Assembly: GCA_002682825.1 (NCBI GenBank)
Contig: NOKP01000012.1
Span: forward strand, 868,001-932,000
Reading direction: 5' to 3'
Length of the DNA: 64,000 nt
DNA from: Neonectria sp. B-13
Taxonomy: Eukaryota; Ascomycota; Sordariomycetes; Hypocreales; Nectriaceae
Program-made: the position numbers and the translations under genes
The notes under the pieces: model-generated
The model's database searches: none
What the model saw: the letters and a program-made list of their open reading frames with translations, nothing else
What the model was told of the DNA's origin: nothing
In this document: one piece after another, positions 1-9,692 of the stretch
Numbering within the stretch: the first letter of the stretch is position 1
Layout of the letters: each line of letters starts with the position of its first letter

Positions 1-678
1 CATGCCCTCGGCGTCCATCGTTACGGGAACGATATTGACATTTTTCGGTCTAACCTGTGCGACTGGTGGCCCATATACAAACTCTTCCACTATCAAACCC
101 TCTCGGTTTTGAATGTCGTCCAAGTCTTGATCCCACGGGTTGAACAGAAGCTCAAACACCTTTGAGAGCCCATCCGCCGAACCACCGTCAATTATGACAT
201 CGGCGCCGCCTTCGTAGGATATGTTTGGATGTGTAGAGTGCAATAGCCTTCGCAACCACGCGTAGAGAGGCGGATAGCCTTGAGCGCTTCCGTATTGGAG
301 GGCAGTGCTCAAGTCAATCTTGTGCGCGACATTACCCTCTTGGGAGTATCGTGGAATGCGAATATGAAGGTTTGAGCCATCTGCAGATTCATCATCTGTC
401 TCATCGTTATTCGAGATAGAATGTTTTGTCGGCCGGTCCAGCGAGAGGTCCAGCGTGTTGAAGGGGAAAATGTCTGTGTGGGGCAGGCCTACGAGCAGAT
501 TTGGTCAACAACTTGAGCGATTGGTATTCGCCTTGTGTAGCATACCACCGGAAAAATTGCACATGCCCGGTACCACAAAATATCTGTAGTATTCCTTCAG
601 GGCATTTGGTCTTCTCGTTTTCGAAGCTTTCGAGAAATGGTGTGCCAGGTTAAACGGTTTTGTGCGCGTGTGAGACAT
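1..678 (-). CDS. PLP-dependent aminotransferase, class I/II (aromatic amino acid type), N-terminal part
   Basis: The gene runs off the left edge, so only about 207 residues are visible. Exon 1 is 546-678 and a 57-base intron (489-545) joins it to the second exon in phase; without this intron the frame hits a stop. The joined protein reads NFSGGLPHTDIFP, then YGSAQGYPPLYAWL and DGGSADGLSKVFELL. These are the substrate-loop and N-terminal PLP-fold blocks of fungal ARO8-like/2-aminoadipate-type aminotransferases. Such enzymes move an amino group between an amino acid and 2-oxoglutarate in the cytosol. The PLP lysine lies outside the window, so activity cannot be judged. It is divergent from the dioxygenase gene, with about 590 bases between the two starts. 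It may supply or remove an amino group in the neighbouring pathway (inference). Confidence 0.85.
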
Positions 679-1271
679 GTTTCGTTGTAGATGGGGAAGA
701 TGATGAAATGCAAGCCCAAGTGTTATTTGCTATAGACGACACTGGGTAGCTGAATAGGGTTTAATTGTTGAGTGCAAGGAATTGATCGGATTGAGGCTAT
801 TCTAGGTGGAGAGACCAGCAGGTCTGGGTTGTATCTAGTCCATGGGTGCCTCAGGCCACCACCTCTTAACATCAATAATAGTTTGTGTACGAAATATAGT
901 GGTTAATACCGGTACGGCACCGAAACATCGTGTATTACCCCGGCGGAGGTGTACTTGATTATTCAGCCGGCCATTGGTGGGGTCACGGAATATATTAAAG
1001 GATAACAAAAGTCCGATCCAAACCTTCATGCATGATGAGTAACACAGAAAAAAAAAATAGTATGTCGTTCCAGTTTTAATCGTAGCCTGTGGATATTGCA
1101 ACGCGCGACATAGTAGGGAGATATGTAAAGGGTATGCTAGGCCTTGGCCAGATCCCCTACATTTAAGGGACGGTGTCACTGTCGGTTTCCCAACGTTAAT
1201 CAACACCGTTCTTGACGTTGTCAACTCGATCTACCGCAGGTCCCAAAGATCTTCACCACCTTACATGCACA
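679..1271. other. Intergenic, divergent promoter region
   Basis: This spacer separates the divergent aminotransferase and dioxygenase starts. The small open frames in it have no recognisable domain. No clear regulatory motif was identified. Confidence 0.5.
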
Positions 1272-2388
1272 ATGGCTTCTGAAAAGCTCTTTGAAAACAT
1301 TCCTCCCTTTCCAGATGATATTCCCACTGCGTCCATTGCCAGCGTTTCGCTCGTTGGTCTTCGCACGGGGGACGAGGCCACCGCTCGAAACCTCCTGGAA
1401 GCATGCAAGACGTTGGGCTTCTTTCTGCTCGATTTACGCGGGGATGCGCTAGGTGAGACGTTGGTGGAGGAGATTGACCATCTCATGGGCGACGTTAGCA
1501 AAGAAGTCATGGGCCTGCCAGAGGATGTTAAGAGGCAATATCATGTCGATGTTCCCAGGAGTTTTGAAGGGTGAGTCTTATGCCTTCCTTTCCTTTGCAA
1601 CATTCTACCTTACACGTTGAAGTTTTAAACTGCGCGGTGTTGGAAAAACCGAGACCAACGAGCCAGACCGTTTCGAGTGGTTCAACATAGGTCAGGATGG
1701 CCTCACGGGAATCGGTCCCGTTCCGCCGCTTCCTCCCCTTGTGCAGACCCAACTCCCGCTCTTTACCTCATTCCTCAAGCACAACCAAGAGATAGCTGCA
1801 ACCATTCACACCACTCTCGCAACTCAGCTTGGCCTGCCTGCCGATACATTCACCTCAGTGAATCGCCCTACGGAATCTTCTCTTTCTCTTGTTCGCTTAT
1901 TGAAATTTGAAGCGAGCTCAAAAGCAGAGGATCTACGCACCGCCTTGCGTCACCATACAGATATCGGCGCAATCACCCTTCTGGTCAACGTGCTTGGTGG
2001 TCTACAGGTCCTTGCGCCAGGCCAATCGGCAACAGACCCAAAGGCGTGGCTTTGGGTTCGTCCACAGCCACGCCACTTGATTGTCAATCTAGGAGACGCC
2101 ATGGTGCAGTGGACTGGTGGGTTGCTTCGGAGTAATACGCATCGAGTGACTTATTCGCCCGGAGACCAGCGCTTTGTGGACCGGTACAGCATGGCCTATT
2201 TCTTAAGGCCTGAACGAAACGCAAGCATGAAAAGGCTAATAGGTCAGGGAGACGACGGCGATGCGGCAAACATGACGGCTTGGGAGTGGGAAACCAAGAA
2301 GACCATGTCGTTTATAACCGACGAAGCAGACGATGTCCTTGTCAACCGACGTGAAGTAAAGGGGGCAAAGCCAAACATTATGTCTTGA
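1272..2388 (+). CDS. 2-oxoglutarate/Fe(II)-dependent dioxygenase (isopenicillin-N-synthase-like fold)
   Basis: Two exons, 1272-1570 and 1623-2388, give 354 aa. The 52-base intron starts GTGAGT, and removing it restores the family block ending in PDRFEWFNI. The N-terminal DIOX_N region (residues about 20-150) is followed by the double-stranded beta-helix. The Fe(II) ligands are visible as H211 and D213 (HHTD) and H273 (SNTHRV). The 2-oxoglutarate-binding RxS is R287-Y-S289. Members of this family hydroxylate, desaturate or cyclise small molecules using O2 and 2-oxoglutarate. All catalytic residues are present, so it should be active. I chose the ATG at 1272 because it directly precedes the conserved start and follows a stop-containing leader. 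Its position beside the IPT and LOG genes makes a prenyl side-chain or amino-acid oxidation plausible, but the substrate is not determined by the sequence. Confidence 0.92.
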
Positions 2389-3019
2389 AATAAGATCTAG
2401 CTTTCTAGCTGTTAGTGCATATTTGAATACTAGTGACTGAAGAATCAAATCACGGACCTGGGTTGATGAGACTTTGTAATGCGTCACGAACAAATGCAAT
2501 CGAGTCGTAGAAAGCTCAATGAATGCAGATTAGTGACTGACAGGGCTCCTCAAAAGTGACCTGCAGTATCAAAATGCCGCAAACCAACAAGATCAACATG
2601 ATTAACTACTCGGGGGCGCTGTGTATGGGGATGCAGTTTGAATGAGCGAGCAGTGTTGTCTAATATTCATGGGGAGGTCCACAACCCAACGTCAATTATC
2701 CAGAGCCTCACGCGCCGGACTTTTTCAACTCATGTAACATCTCTATCCTCTGCTCCATGTTCCTCAATACAGCTTGTACAAGTGGAATTCATCCGAGATT
2801 ATCATCCCTGGGGTTTCTACAAATGGACACCAAGCTATAGGGCGACAACTTGACCCATGCTCGCCTCACTTGAGATCATGGCAGAGAAGAGGTACAAGAA
2901 GCCCTGTCGTTACCAAGGCAATAATGGCGTCATGGGCGGACCAAGGTCCGGCGCAGGCAGGTAGGTAAAGAAGCGTATGTTATCAATATCCAAATTCATC
3001 CCGACTTCGTAAAACGTAG
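2389..3019. other. Intergenic between convergent genes
   Basis: This is the 3' space between the dioxygenase and the IPT gene. Short open frames here look random. Nothing recognisable was seen. Confidence 0.5.
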
Positions 3020-3922
3020 CTATAGTCCGTTCCCATTACGCGCAGATGGAACCTCGGTTGTCTCCATGTATCGGACCACACTGGCTCCATAGTCCACCTT
3101 GAGAGGTGTCCCCCGTGTGCTCTCTCTCTCGGTATCTAATATCCACTCTTTGCACAGCCTGAGAGCTGGCATTTCAACATCCTGAGAGAAGGTCTGACGT
3201 GACACCACGTTGAAAACGTGGCAATGTCGCTGCATTCCTGACATTTCCGGAATGAGGCGAGACCACAACAGCTGTAGCTGTGTGCTGGCATAGTTCAGTG
3301 TGTTTTGTTTCATCAACTGCGTCCCATCTTGGAGTAGCTTTGCAGCCTCTTTGGTGCTTTCTGCAATACACCACGCGCGGAGTTCTGGGTAGCCGATTGA
3401 TTTCCAGGCACCAGTGCGGATAGAGTCGTTGTATCGACCGTAGTGTTTCTCCAGCTCGTAGAGATGCTTGACCTCTTTCAGAAGACCGTCTTTCAGCATT
3501 TGCTTAATGCGGTCATCGCAAAGGTTGCTAACAGTTGTTACATCCGAGTTCAGAACCATGACGAGAAGGTTCTGCTCCTTGATGAAAGGATGGAACAGAA
3601 GTGGCTCCATGAGAGACGTAGAGCCACCGCAGATGACAGGGACGCGACCTCGGTTGTGGATGGACTTGATGCTTTGGACAGCCTTCGTAATGAAGTCGAC
3701 AGGCTCTTCATTTGCATCCAAGTAATCCACCAAATGGTGGGGAACTCCTTCCATCTCTTCTGCGGTAACTTGTGCGGCCATGATAGGGCAATCGCGGTAT
3801 ACTTGGATACTGTCGACCGAGATTACCTCACCGTCGATGGCCTTTGCAACCTTGACGCTAAGCCGTGTTTTTCCAATACCCGTGGGCCCGATGATGGCAA
3901 CAATTGGAACAAGAGAGGACAT
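3020..3922 (-). CDS. Adenylate-type isopentenyltransferase (cytokinin synthase, IPT)
   Basis: A single exon of 300 aa. The P-loop GPTGIGKT is at residues 12-19, the substrate aspartate block DSIQVY at 37-42, and VPHHLVDYL around 60-68. The block at 98-108 reads CGGSTSLMEPL. This GGSxS form is typical of plant and bacterial adenylate IPTs, whereas MiaA/tRNA-IPTs read GGTGLY. The protein also lacks the C-terminal zinc finger of fungal tRNA-IPTs and is far shorter than them. The expected reaction is transfer of the dimethylallyl group from DMAPP to N6 of AMP/ADP/ATP, the first step of cytokinin formation. The LOG gene lies 538 bases upstream on the same strand and would carry out the next step. 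In Claviceps and Fusarium the two activities are fused in one protein; here they are separate. A tRNA-modifying role remains a minor alternative. Confidence 0.88.
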   Translation of the reverse strand: MSSLVPIVAIIGPTGIGKTRLSVKVAKAIDGEVISVDSIQVYRDCPIMAAQVTAEEMEGVPHHLVDYLDANEEPVDFITKAVQSIKSIHNRGRVPVICGGSTSLMEPLLFHPFIKEQNLLVMVLNSDVTTVSNLCDDRIKQMLKDGLLKEVKHLYELEKHYGRYNDSIRTGAWKSIGYPELRAWCIAESTKEAAKLLQDGTQLMKQNTLNYASTQLQLLWSRLIPEMSGMQRHCHVFNVVSRQTFSQDVEMPALRLCKEWILDTERESTRGTPLKVDYGASVVRYMETTEVPSARNGNGL

Positions 3923-4460
3923 TTTGAAGTGGTGGCTGTAGGGTAGGAAGTATGGGGAGAAGGTTTGTAAAGAGTGTTTAATCTAAGCCTGTTGTGGAAA
4001 GGGAAAGGAAGGTATGCTTTTATCCTGATATCAAGCTCTAGGTAAGGATAGTATGTAAGCAGAGATGTATTATCCGACCATCTGAATTAAGTTGTCTCTT
4101 ATTTTGCACACGAGGACTCCGATCGGTCAACTATCCCCCGGTGAATGTTCTGAAACCATGCCGGGCCGGGCCGCGATGCAACCCTTTGACAGTTGCCCAA
4201 GCACTCCGGAAAGTTTAAAAAGACTCGGAGTAATGTATGACTACCCTCCACATTGAAACTGAATCTGTCAACATTTTGAGTGAATGGGGCTTATAGATCA
4301 AGATAGTAGGAGTTGGTCATGCTTGTGCCCTCAACTAAAGCAAGGTGATAGCGACGATGCCGTTAGTTAACGAGCTTCAGATTTGTAGTCCACTGTTATG
4401 TAATTTATTGCTTGGCTACATGCTTCTTAACTACCGACATACTCAAACCAAGGGGAGGCT
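3923..4460. other. Intergenic, presumed IPT promoter
   Basis: Space between the LOG stop and the IPT start. It holds one exact TCGGAGTA octamer (4225-4232) and a near match, GACTCCGA at 4115-4122. Otherwise nothing is recognisable. Confidence 0.45.
4225..4232 (+). promoter_or_regulatory. TCGGAGTA octamer upstream of IPT
   Basis: Exact copy of an octamer that recurs in the LOG/gamma-synthase promoter. It lies about 300 bases upstream of the IPT start. The CGG core would fit a Zn2Cys6 regulator, which is inference only. Confidence 0.3.
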
Positions 4461-5174
4461 TCAAATGGCCAACGTCTTAGTATCCTTTGACCTCCAGTCA
4501 AGAAGATGCCTTCCAGTTGCCAACTTATACTCCTGAATCCTATTAACAACATCCTCTGGTGTGTTTGCAACACTGATGATGTTAGCAGTTCCCCTTGATA
4601 TAAATCCCTCCTGGACAGAATTCTCAATCCAAGCAAGCAAATGATCAAAGAAGCCACCGATGTTAAACAAGACAACCGGAAGATCATGAATGCCAAGCTG
4701 GTTCCATGTGACGACCTCGAATAACTCCTCAACGGTACCATAGCCGCCCGGCAATGCAACAAAGGCATCGGCCTCACTAGCCATGAAAGCCTTTCGCTCA
4801 TGCATACTGTGGACCACGGTTGTTTTTCCATATTCCACTACTTCTGGCTTGACCACTCCTCGCTCTGTTCTGATCAATGCTTCGGGAATCACGCCATGAA
4901 CCGCTTCTGGTCCAGATAACCGTACCAAATTCTTGGCGAGATTTCCCATGAGCCCAAGCGTACCGCCCCCGTAGATGAGAGACCACGAATGAGAATTCAT
5001 GGCCCCTGCAAGTGCTTCTGTCGCCTCTGCATATTTCGATGATACTCCTTGACTGGCACCTGCTGTCGAGGTAAGTAAAGGGATAGCTCATACTATCAAA
5101 ACGGACTCACCACAGAAGACACAGAGCGTAAACTTTTCACGGGCTACCGCAGTAGCGGTCATATTCTCAATCAT
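4461..5174 (-). CDS. LOG-type cytokinin riboside 5'-monophosphate phosphoribohydrolase
   Basis: Two exons, 5111-5174 and 4461-5059, separated by a 51-base intron, give 220 aa. The splice recreates the family start CVFCGASQG. The nucleotide-binding YGGG is at 51-54, MHERK at 107-111 and the diagnostic PGGYGTVEE at 125-133, followed by TWNQLGIHDLPV. These are the signature blocks of LOG proteins, once misannotated as lysine decarboxylases. The enzyme hydrolyses isopentenyladenosine-5'-monophosphate to the free base and ribose 5-phosphate. All catalytic residues (R of MHERK, E of the PGG motif) are present. Being next to an adenylate-type IPT strongly suggests de novo free cytokinin production. 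The start at 5174 is the first ATG of the exon; a second ATG three codons later is possible. Confidence 0.94.
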
Positions 5175-5965
5175 GATTGGAGACAAGAAAGTTTCAAGAA
5201 GAATCTGAATCGAATAAAGGCCAAATGCTCGTTTGAGTGCTGTATTGTTTGCCTGTCAATGTAGTAGATGGCTTTGCTAATTGAATATTTACAACCGAAT
5301 TTAAGTAAAAACTAAGTTTCAGACAGCTTCTTACGACCGATGCCTGAGGATTTGCACAATTGTATTCGATTTACTGAGATCCCACTGTGCTAATAAAAGA
5401 CAAGGTTCAATTTCTTTTTCGCCTTTATGTCAGGCGAGCTGCAGACGGACGGATCAGTAAAGTGTACTAGCTTATGGAGTCGGAGTATATTTGCAATCCG
5501 CGTGTTGATTATTAGTCCGTGCTTCTAATATGTTTGCGCCAGTCGAGCTGAATATTTACAGACACTAGTTTCATGACTTATAACAATACTCCGACAAGAC
5601 ATCCAGCGGGCTGTTTTCACTTGCATCGTTTTCCCCCCCGGGTACTGACTATCTACGGGCTAAACAGCACGGGACGACGTACTCCGACCGGACAATTAAT
5701 GTTGAGCTGCAATTCTTTTCTTACGAATGACTGACATGTAACGTCAACCAATTTGGGTTCGCACAAAGGTTTTCTTTCAATCCACTTACAACATAGGCTT
5801 TTGTCATAACTTCAAGTAAATGTGACGTTATATAACAGTACGCCTTAGACTGACCATGTGGTAGGGAAAAGACACCCCTATCTTCGTATTCAGTCTCACG
5901 CCTAAGGGACCTTTTCTGGACGTTGTATAAGATTTCTTCCGCATTTGTTTTCCAACTATAGCGAG
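5175..5965. promoter_or_regulatory. Divergent promoter between LOG and the gamma-synthase-like gene
   Basis: The 791-base spacer between two divergent starts carries three exact copies of the octamer TCGGAGTA or its complement: 5480-5487 (+), 5587-5594 (-) and 5680-5687 (-). Together with the copy before IPT, this suggests a shared regulator binding site. No coding sequence was seen. Confidence 0.4.
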
Positions 5966-7774
5966 ATGGCTATGGACGATTTTGAGCTTCGAGGCATTCC
6001 AGAACCAGATGAGATTGATACACCGTGGTCTCATCCTTTACCTCCGGCTCCCCACCATTCTATCACATCGCATATACCTACATGGAAGGCGCTAGTAAAG
6101 CTTTCGGAACGGGACCCTGTCCATCTTTCCAAAATCGTTAGCATCTACCCGCGTATTCTGCTTCACAAGGATTGTGTTCAAGTGAGTTGCTATTCTTGAA
6201 TCAACCAACCTTCCTGCTGACCATGGAAACCACTCTCTTAGCTTACTGAGGTGATCATAAAGCTCTTGGGACTAAACCCTGAGGGACACACATGTTTTCT
6301 GTTCCCAAGGCTGCAAGTGGCACAAGCATGCGTCAGCTACATTACTAGCCCCGACCGGACAGACGGCAAGGAGACTCTTGTCAATTCGACAGTGTCCATT
6401 CGGGCCTTGGAAAGCAGCACAATCAACAACGACAAGCTATACGTCTTCGCCGTGATGTTTCCGGTGGAAAAGCTGGCCCATGTCATGCCCTGGTGGTCGG
6501 ATACCGGCGTTGGAATTTCAAGCCGCTTTGCAGAACATATGCTCACAAACCTGGCCGGGCTTCAAGAGGTTCCTCTCGCTGCTGCACCTGTACTCAAAGG
6601 GCAGTTAGAAACACCTCATAGGGTGCTTCGTAAGCGAATCGCCTACCTTGTAGAGCGTGCTCCCGTTACGAATAGGGAAAAGAAAGTACAGCCCTCAGAC
6701 GTTTATCTTTTTCAGTCGGGTATGGCGGCTATCTACAACGTCCACCAGAACCTGCAACGCCTGGCAAAAAACAGCGAGTGCAAGAGCGTCATATTGGGCG
6801 TTTCTTTCTATGAAACCAGACATATCCTCGAGAAGTACGGCACTGGATTGGAGTTCTTTTCCAAAGGCACCGACGTACATGCACTCGAGCAATTCCTCAG
6901 GCAGGAAAAAGCCCAAGGGCGCCCCGTCTTGTCGCTCTGGACCGAATATCCAAGTAACCCACTGCTGTTCACCTCGAATCTCATCCATCTGCGCCGGCTG
7001 GCCGACGAACTAGGCTTCGTTCTTGTTGTCGATGAGACAATTGGCGGATTCTGTAACGTCGATATGCTTCCGGTTGCGGACATTATGGTCACCAGCTTGA
7101 CTAAAACCTTTAGTGGCTACGCCGATGTCATGGGGGGTAGCGTTGTCCTCAATCCGTCGAGTAAGATGTACAACGACTTCAAGCACCACTTTGATCAGGA
7201 ATACGTCAATGATCTGTACATTGGCGACGCAAGGGCCTTGAGACATAACAGCGAGGACTACCTCCACCGGTCCGCCATCATCAACTCCAATGCCAAGATG
7301 CTTACAGACTGGCTGTACAAGCGGTCGAAAGACGAACGCAGTAGCATTCAAGACGTGTTCTACCCTACTACCGCACATGCAGGAGCACAAGGTAACTATG
7401 ACATCTTCATGCGACTCCCTACAGTGGACTTCACGCCAGGCTACGGGTGTCTCTTCAGTATTGGATTCAAATCCCAAGAGAGCGCCGTCGCGTTTTACGA
7501 CAATCTTCACGTATACCACGGACCCCATCTAGGCGCGCACAGGACACTTGCTTTGGGGTACACGTATCTTATATACGGTGCCGAGGAAGCATTGAAGATG
7601 GCTGATTCGGGGATCTCCATAGCCCAAATCAGGGTTTCAGTCGGGTTGGAGGATTCGAAGACTTTATTACACGTTTTCAAGTATGCGGTCATGAAAGCGG
7701 ACGAGGCTGCGAAGGGTCAGCCAGCGACGGGTGTCAATGGAACTGGCAATGGGGCAAATGGTCAGGGAAGATAA
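5966..7774 (+). CDS. Cystathionine gamma-synthase-like PLP enzyme (gamma-replacement family)
   Basis: Exons 5966-6181 and 6242-7774 encode 582 aa. The intron starts GTGAGT and ends TTAG, and joining keeps the frame. The N-terminal 110 residues match the extra segment of fungal Str2/Met-7-type cystathionine gamma-synthases (SHIPTWKALV, YPRILLH). The catalytic part shows FQSGMAAIYN, TEYPSNPLL, VVDETIGGF and the PLP lysine K360 in SLTKTFSG. The family replaces the gamma substituent of an activated homoserine with a nucleophile. In primary metabolism the nucleophile is cysteine; in loline biosynthesis LolC uses proline nitrogen. The neighbouring aspartokinase-like, IPT and LOG genes argue for a secondary role, with adenine or an amine as the possible acceptor (inference). 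The C-terminus ends in a Gly/Asn-rich tail. It shares its promoter with LOG. Confidence 0.9.
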
Positions 7775-9692
7775 AATGTCCTGCTTGAGTTCAGACTCCT
7801 AGTCTTAGGCCTCGTGTGAGAATGGTACATATTCCTAATCGTCTGCGTTATTGAAGAGGAGTATGTTCTCTTCTCGTTCAACGCTCTCATGAAGTATTGT
7901 CGTTGAGGGCTGCCAAGTTAGCATTGTAAGCTGAGTAATGAAGAGGACTGATGGAATGGTAGTTGCCCCTCCGCTTCCCGCCTTGTTTCTGTCGTCTGGG
8001 TAAGTGAGGAACTCGGTTTCTGTCTGAGGCCCTGGAATGGCGAACTTGATTCGCTGATTGAAATACCATTTGTTTTCTATGTAGACTAGCTGGCCTGTCG
8101 ATAAAGTGCCTTCCCTGTTAGGCGATGAAGAGCCTCTGTATCCGCTGCCGTTGACTCCTCCTGGTACTTAAAGAAGTGCCTAACGAGGTTGATTGCGTGA
8201 ATTGCCTGAACAGCAGTCAGTGGCGGATTGAGATCAATGAACTCAATATTTTCCTCTGCTTCGTTTTCAACGACACAATGTACGTCATCCTCGGTAAGAA
8301 ACTGACAATTTGTCCTCGGTTGAAACTATGATGTGGCTTCCATAAAGAATTTTTTCAACGCGAGGCCACTGGCCCGTTTCAATCCAAGTACTGGCATTTA
8401 GAGTTACGTCAAGATAGGTGTGTTGATTGCTTAACCATTTAAAAGCAGCCAACTTTGAGAGAGGGCGGTTGTAGAGTGCCTGGTACCACCTATAACAAGC
8501 GTCAATGGATGGTTGTTCGGATTGACTCCGAAGGTAACCTTGAAGAGCTCTCCTCCCCTCCTTGGTTATGGCCCGGCGAGGCCGCTTTAGCTTCTGACTA
8601 TGCTCGGGTGGCATCCTCACTCATTCTCATTTCCGCTATCAAACCACCGACTGGATGTAAAGGAGAATTCCGGACGAATCGGCCATCCAAAACGCTGACC
8701 TTGCTCGAATTTGTCTTCCTCGGGTTTCCCGGAGCATCAACATGTGTACAGTCTGAATCCGGGGAGAACTTAGCAATTGAATTGACTTCCGCTCCAACCC
8801 GTCAATTACCTTGAATGTCTAATCCCTACTTCATTGTACCTCGGATCAACAGGTATTGTAGTAGTCGACATTGTTCTCGGACAATTTTTACCCCGTAATC
8901 AACAAATCAGTCCCGTCTTCCGCCTAGAGACCTTCGGCGCCGAGACAAGACAGCTAACGCTTCGGACCGGTTCTGCGTGACGTGACGTAAGAAGGATCGA
9001 CAAACTTGGGGATTGCCGGGCCTACTCAAATTTTCCATGTTGTATTGATACGCCACATGCCGGTACTCCTCCAACGCGACCAAGTGCTCCGGAACAACTT
9101 CAATATCAACACGACCGTATAAGATGCTAAGCCTACTTTCTCCGCCACATTTCATTATTACTGGGGTCTGCAGCCGAAACGTAGTTTACTTTGCAGCCAT
9201 CGGCTTTTAATGGTTAGTGCTGACAGGGTGGGATCAAAGGTATTCCGGAAGGACACCCGCACGCAGTAAGGTTTTATGTAGCACTCCACTCGTATAAATT
9301 AATTTATGGAACGTCCACTGTCCGTGCTACGTAAACAGGCATGCTTGAAGCCCACTGAGATGCACTCACGCCGTCTTTCCAAATTACAAACGCGCGTCAC
9401 CGGTATTTATCTTGTCCGTTATTTCTGCTCGGAAAAATTAAGAACAAATCTCTCTACAGGTCATTCAGGTTTTAGAGGTTTCTGTCTGACCACGGCGGCA
9501 CTGTGATTAGCTATACGAGGTCTAGCATGGCTTTGACCGCCGCTTTGCATTGTCGTACTTTCGCAAATAGTGAGATAACTGCTCGTTTTGTATAACATAG
9601 GTAGACGAATTCAAAAGAGTGTGACAGTTCACTCCAACCATCTGGCAGCTGAGAATCATTCTATCACTTCATCTACCTCCCAGGCACACACC
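7775..9692. other. Long intergenic region containing a transposon relic
   Basis: Apart from the transposase relic at 8084-8620, no gene was recognised. The last 400 bases are presumably the promoter of the FAD oxidoreductase. Other open frames here are short and without domains. Confidence 0.5.
8084..8620 (-). mobile_element. Fot1/pogo-like transposase relic (internal deletion derivative)
   Basis: Read on the minus strand, 8620-8285 encodes a helix-turn-helix segment of the CENP-B/pogo transposase type: RRAITKEGRRALQGY, then PSIDACYRWYQ and a YLD ending. After a frameshift near 8330 a second frame continues with LTEDDVHCVVENEAEE and a short acidic tail to a stop near 8087. These look like the two ends of a Fot1-type transposase with the DDE catalytic core missing. 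No terminal inverted repeats could be assigned by eye. The relic lies between two genes of the putative cluster and cannot be active. Confidence 0.55.

Noticed and set aside
3020..3922. Housekeeping tRNA isopentenyltransferase
   Set aside because: It is too short for a fungal tRNA-IPT, has no zinc finger and has GGSxS instead of GGTG. Phylogeny is still needed for certainty.
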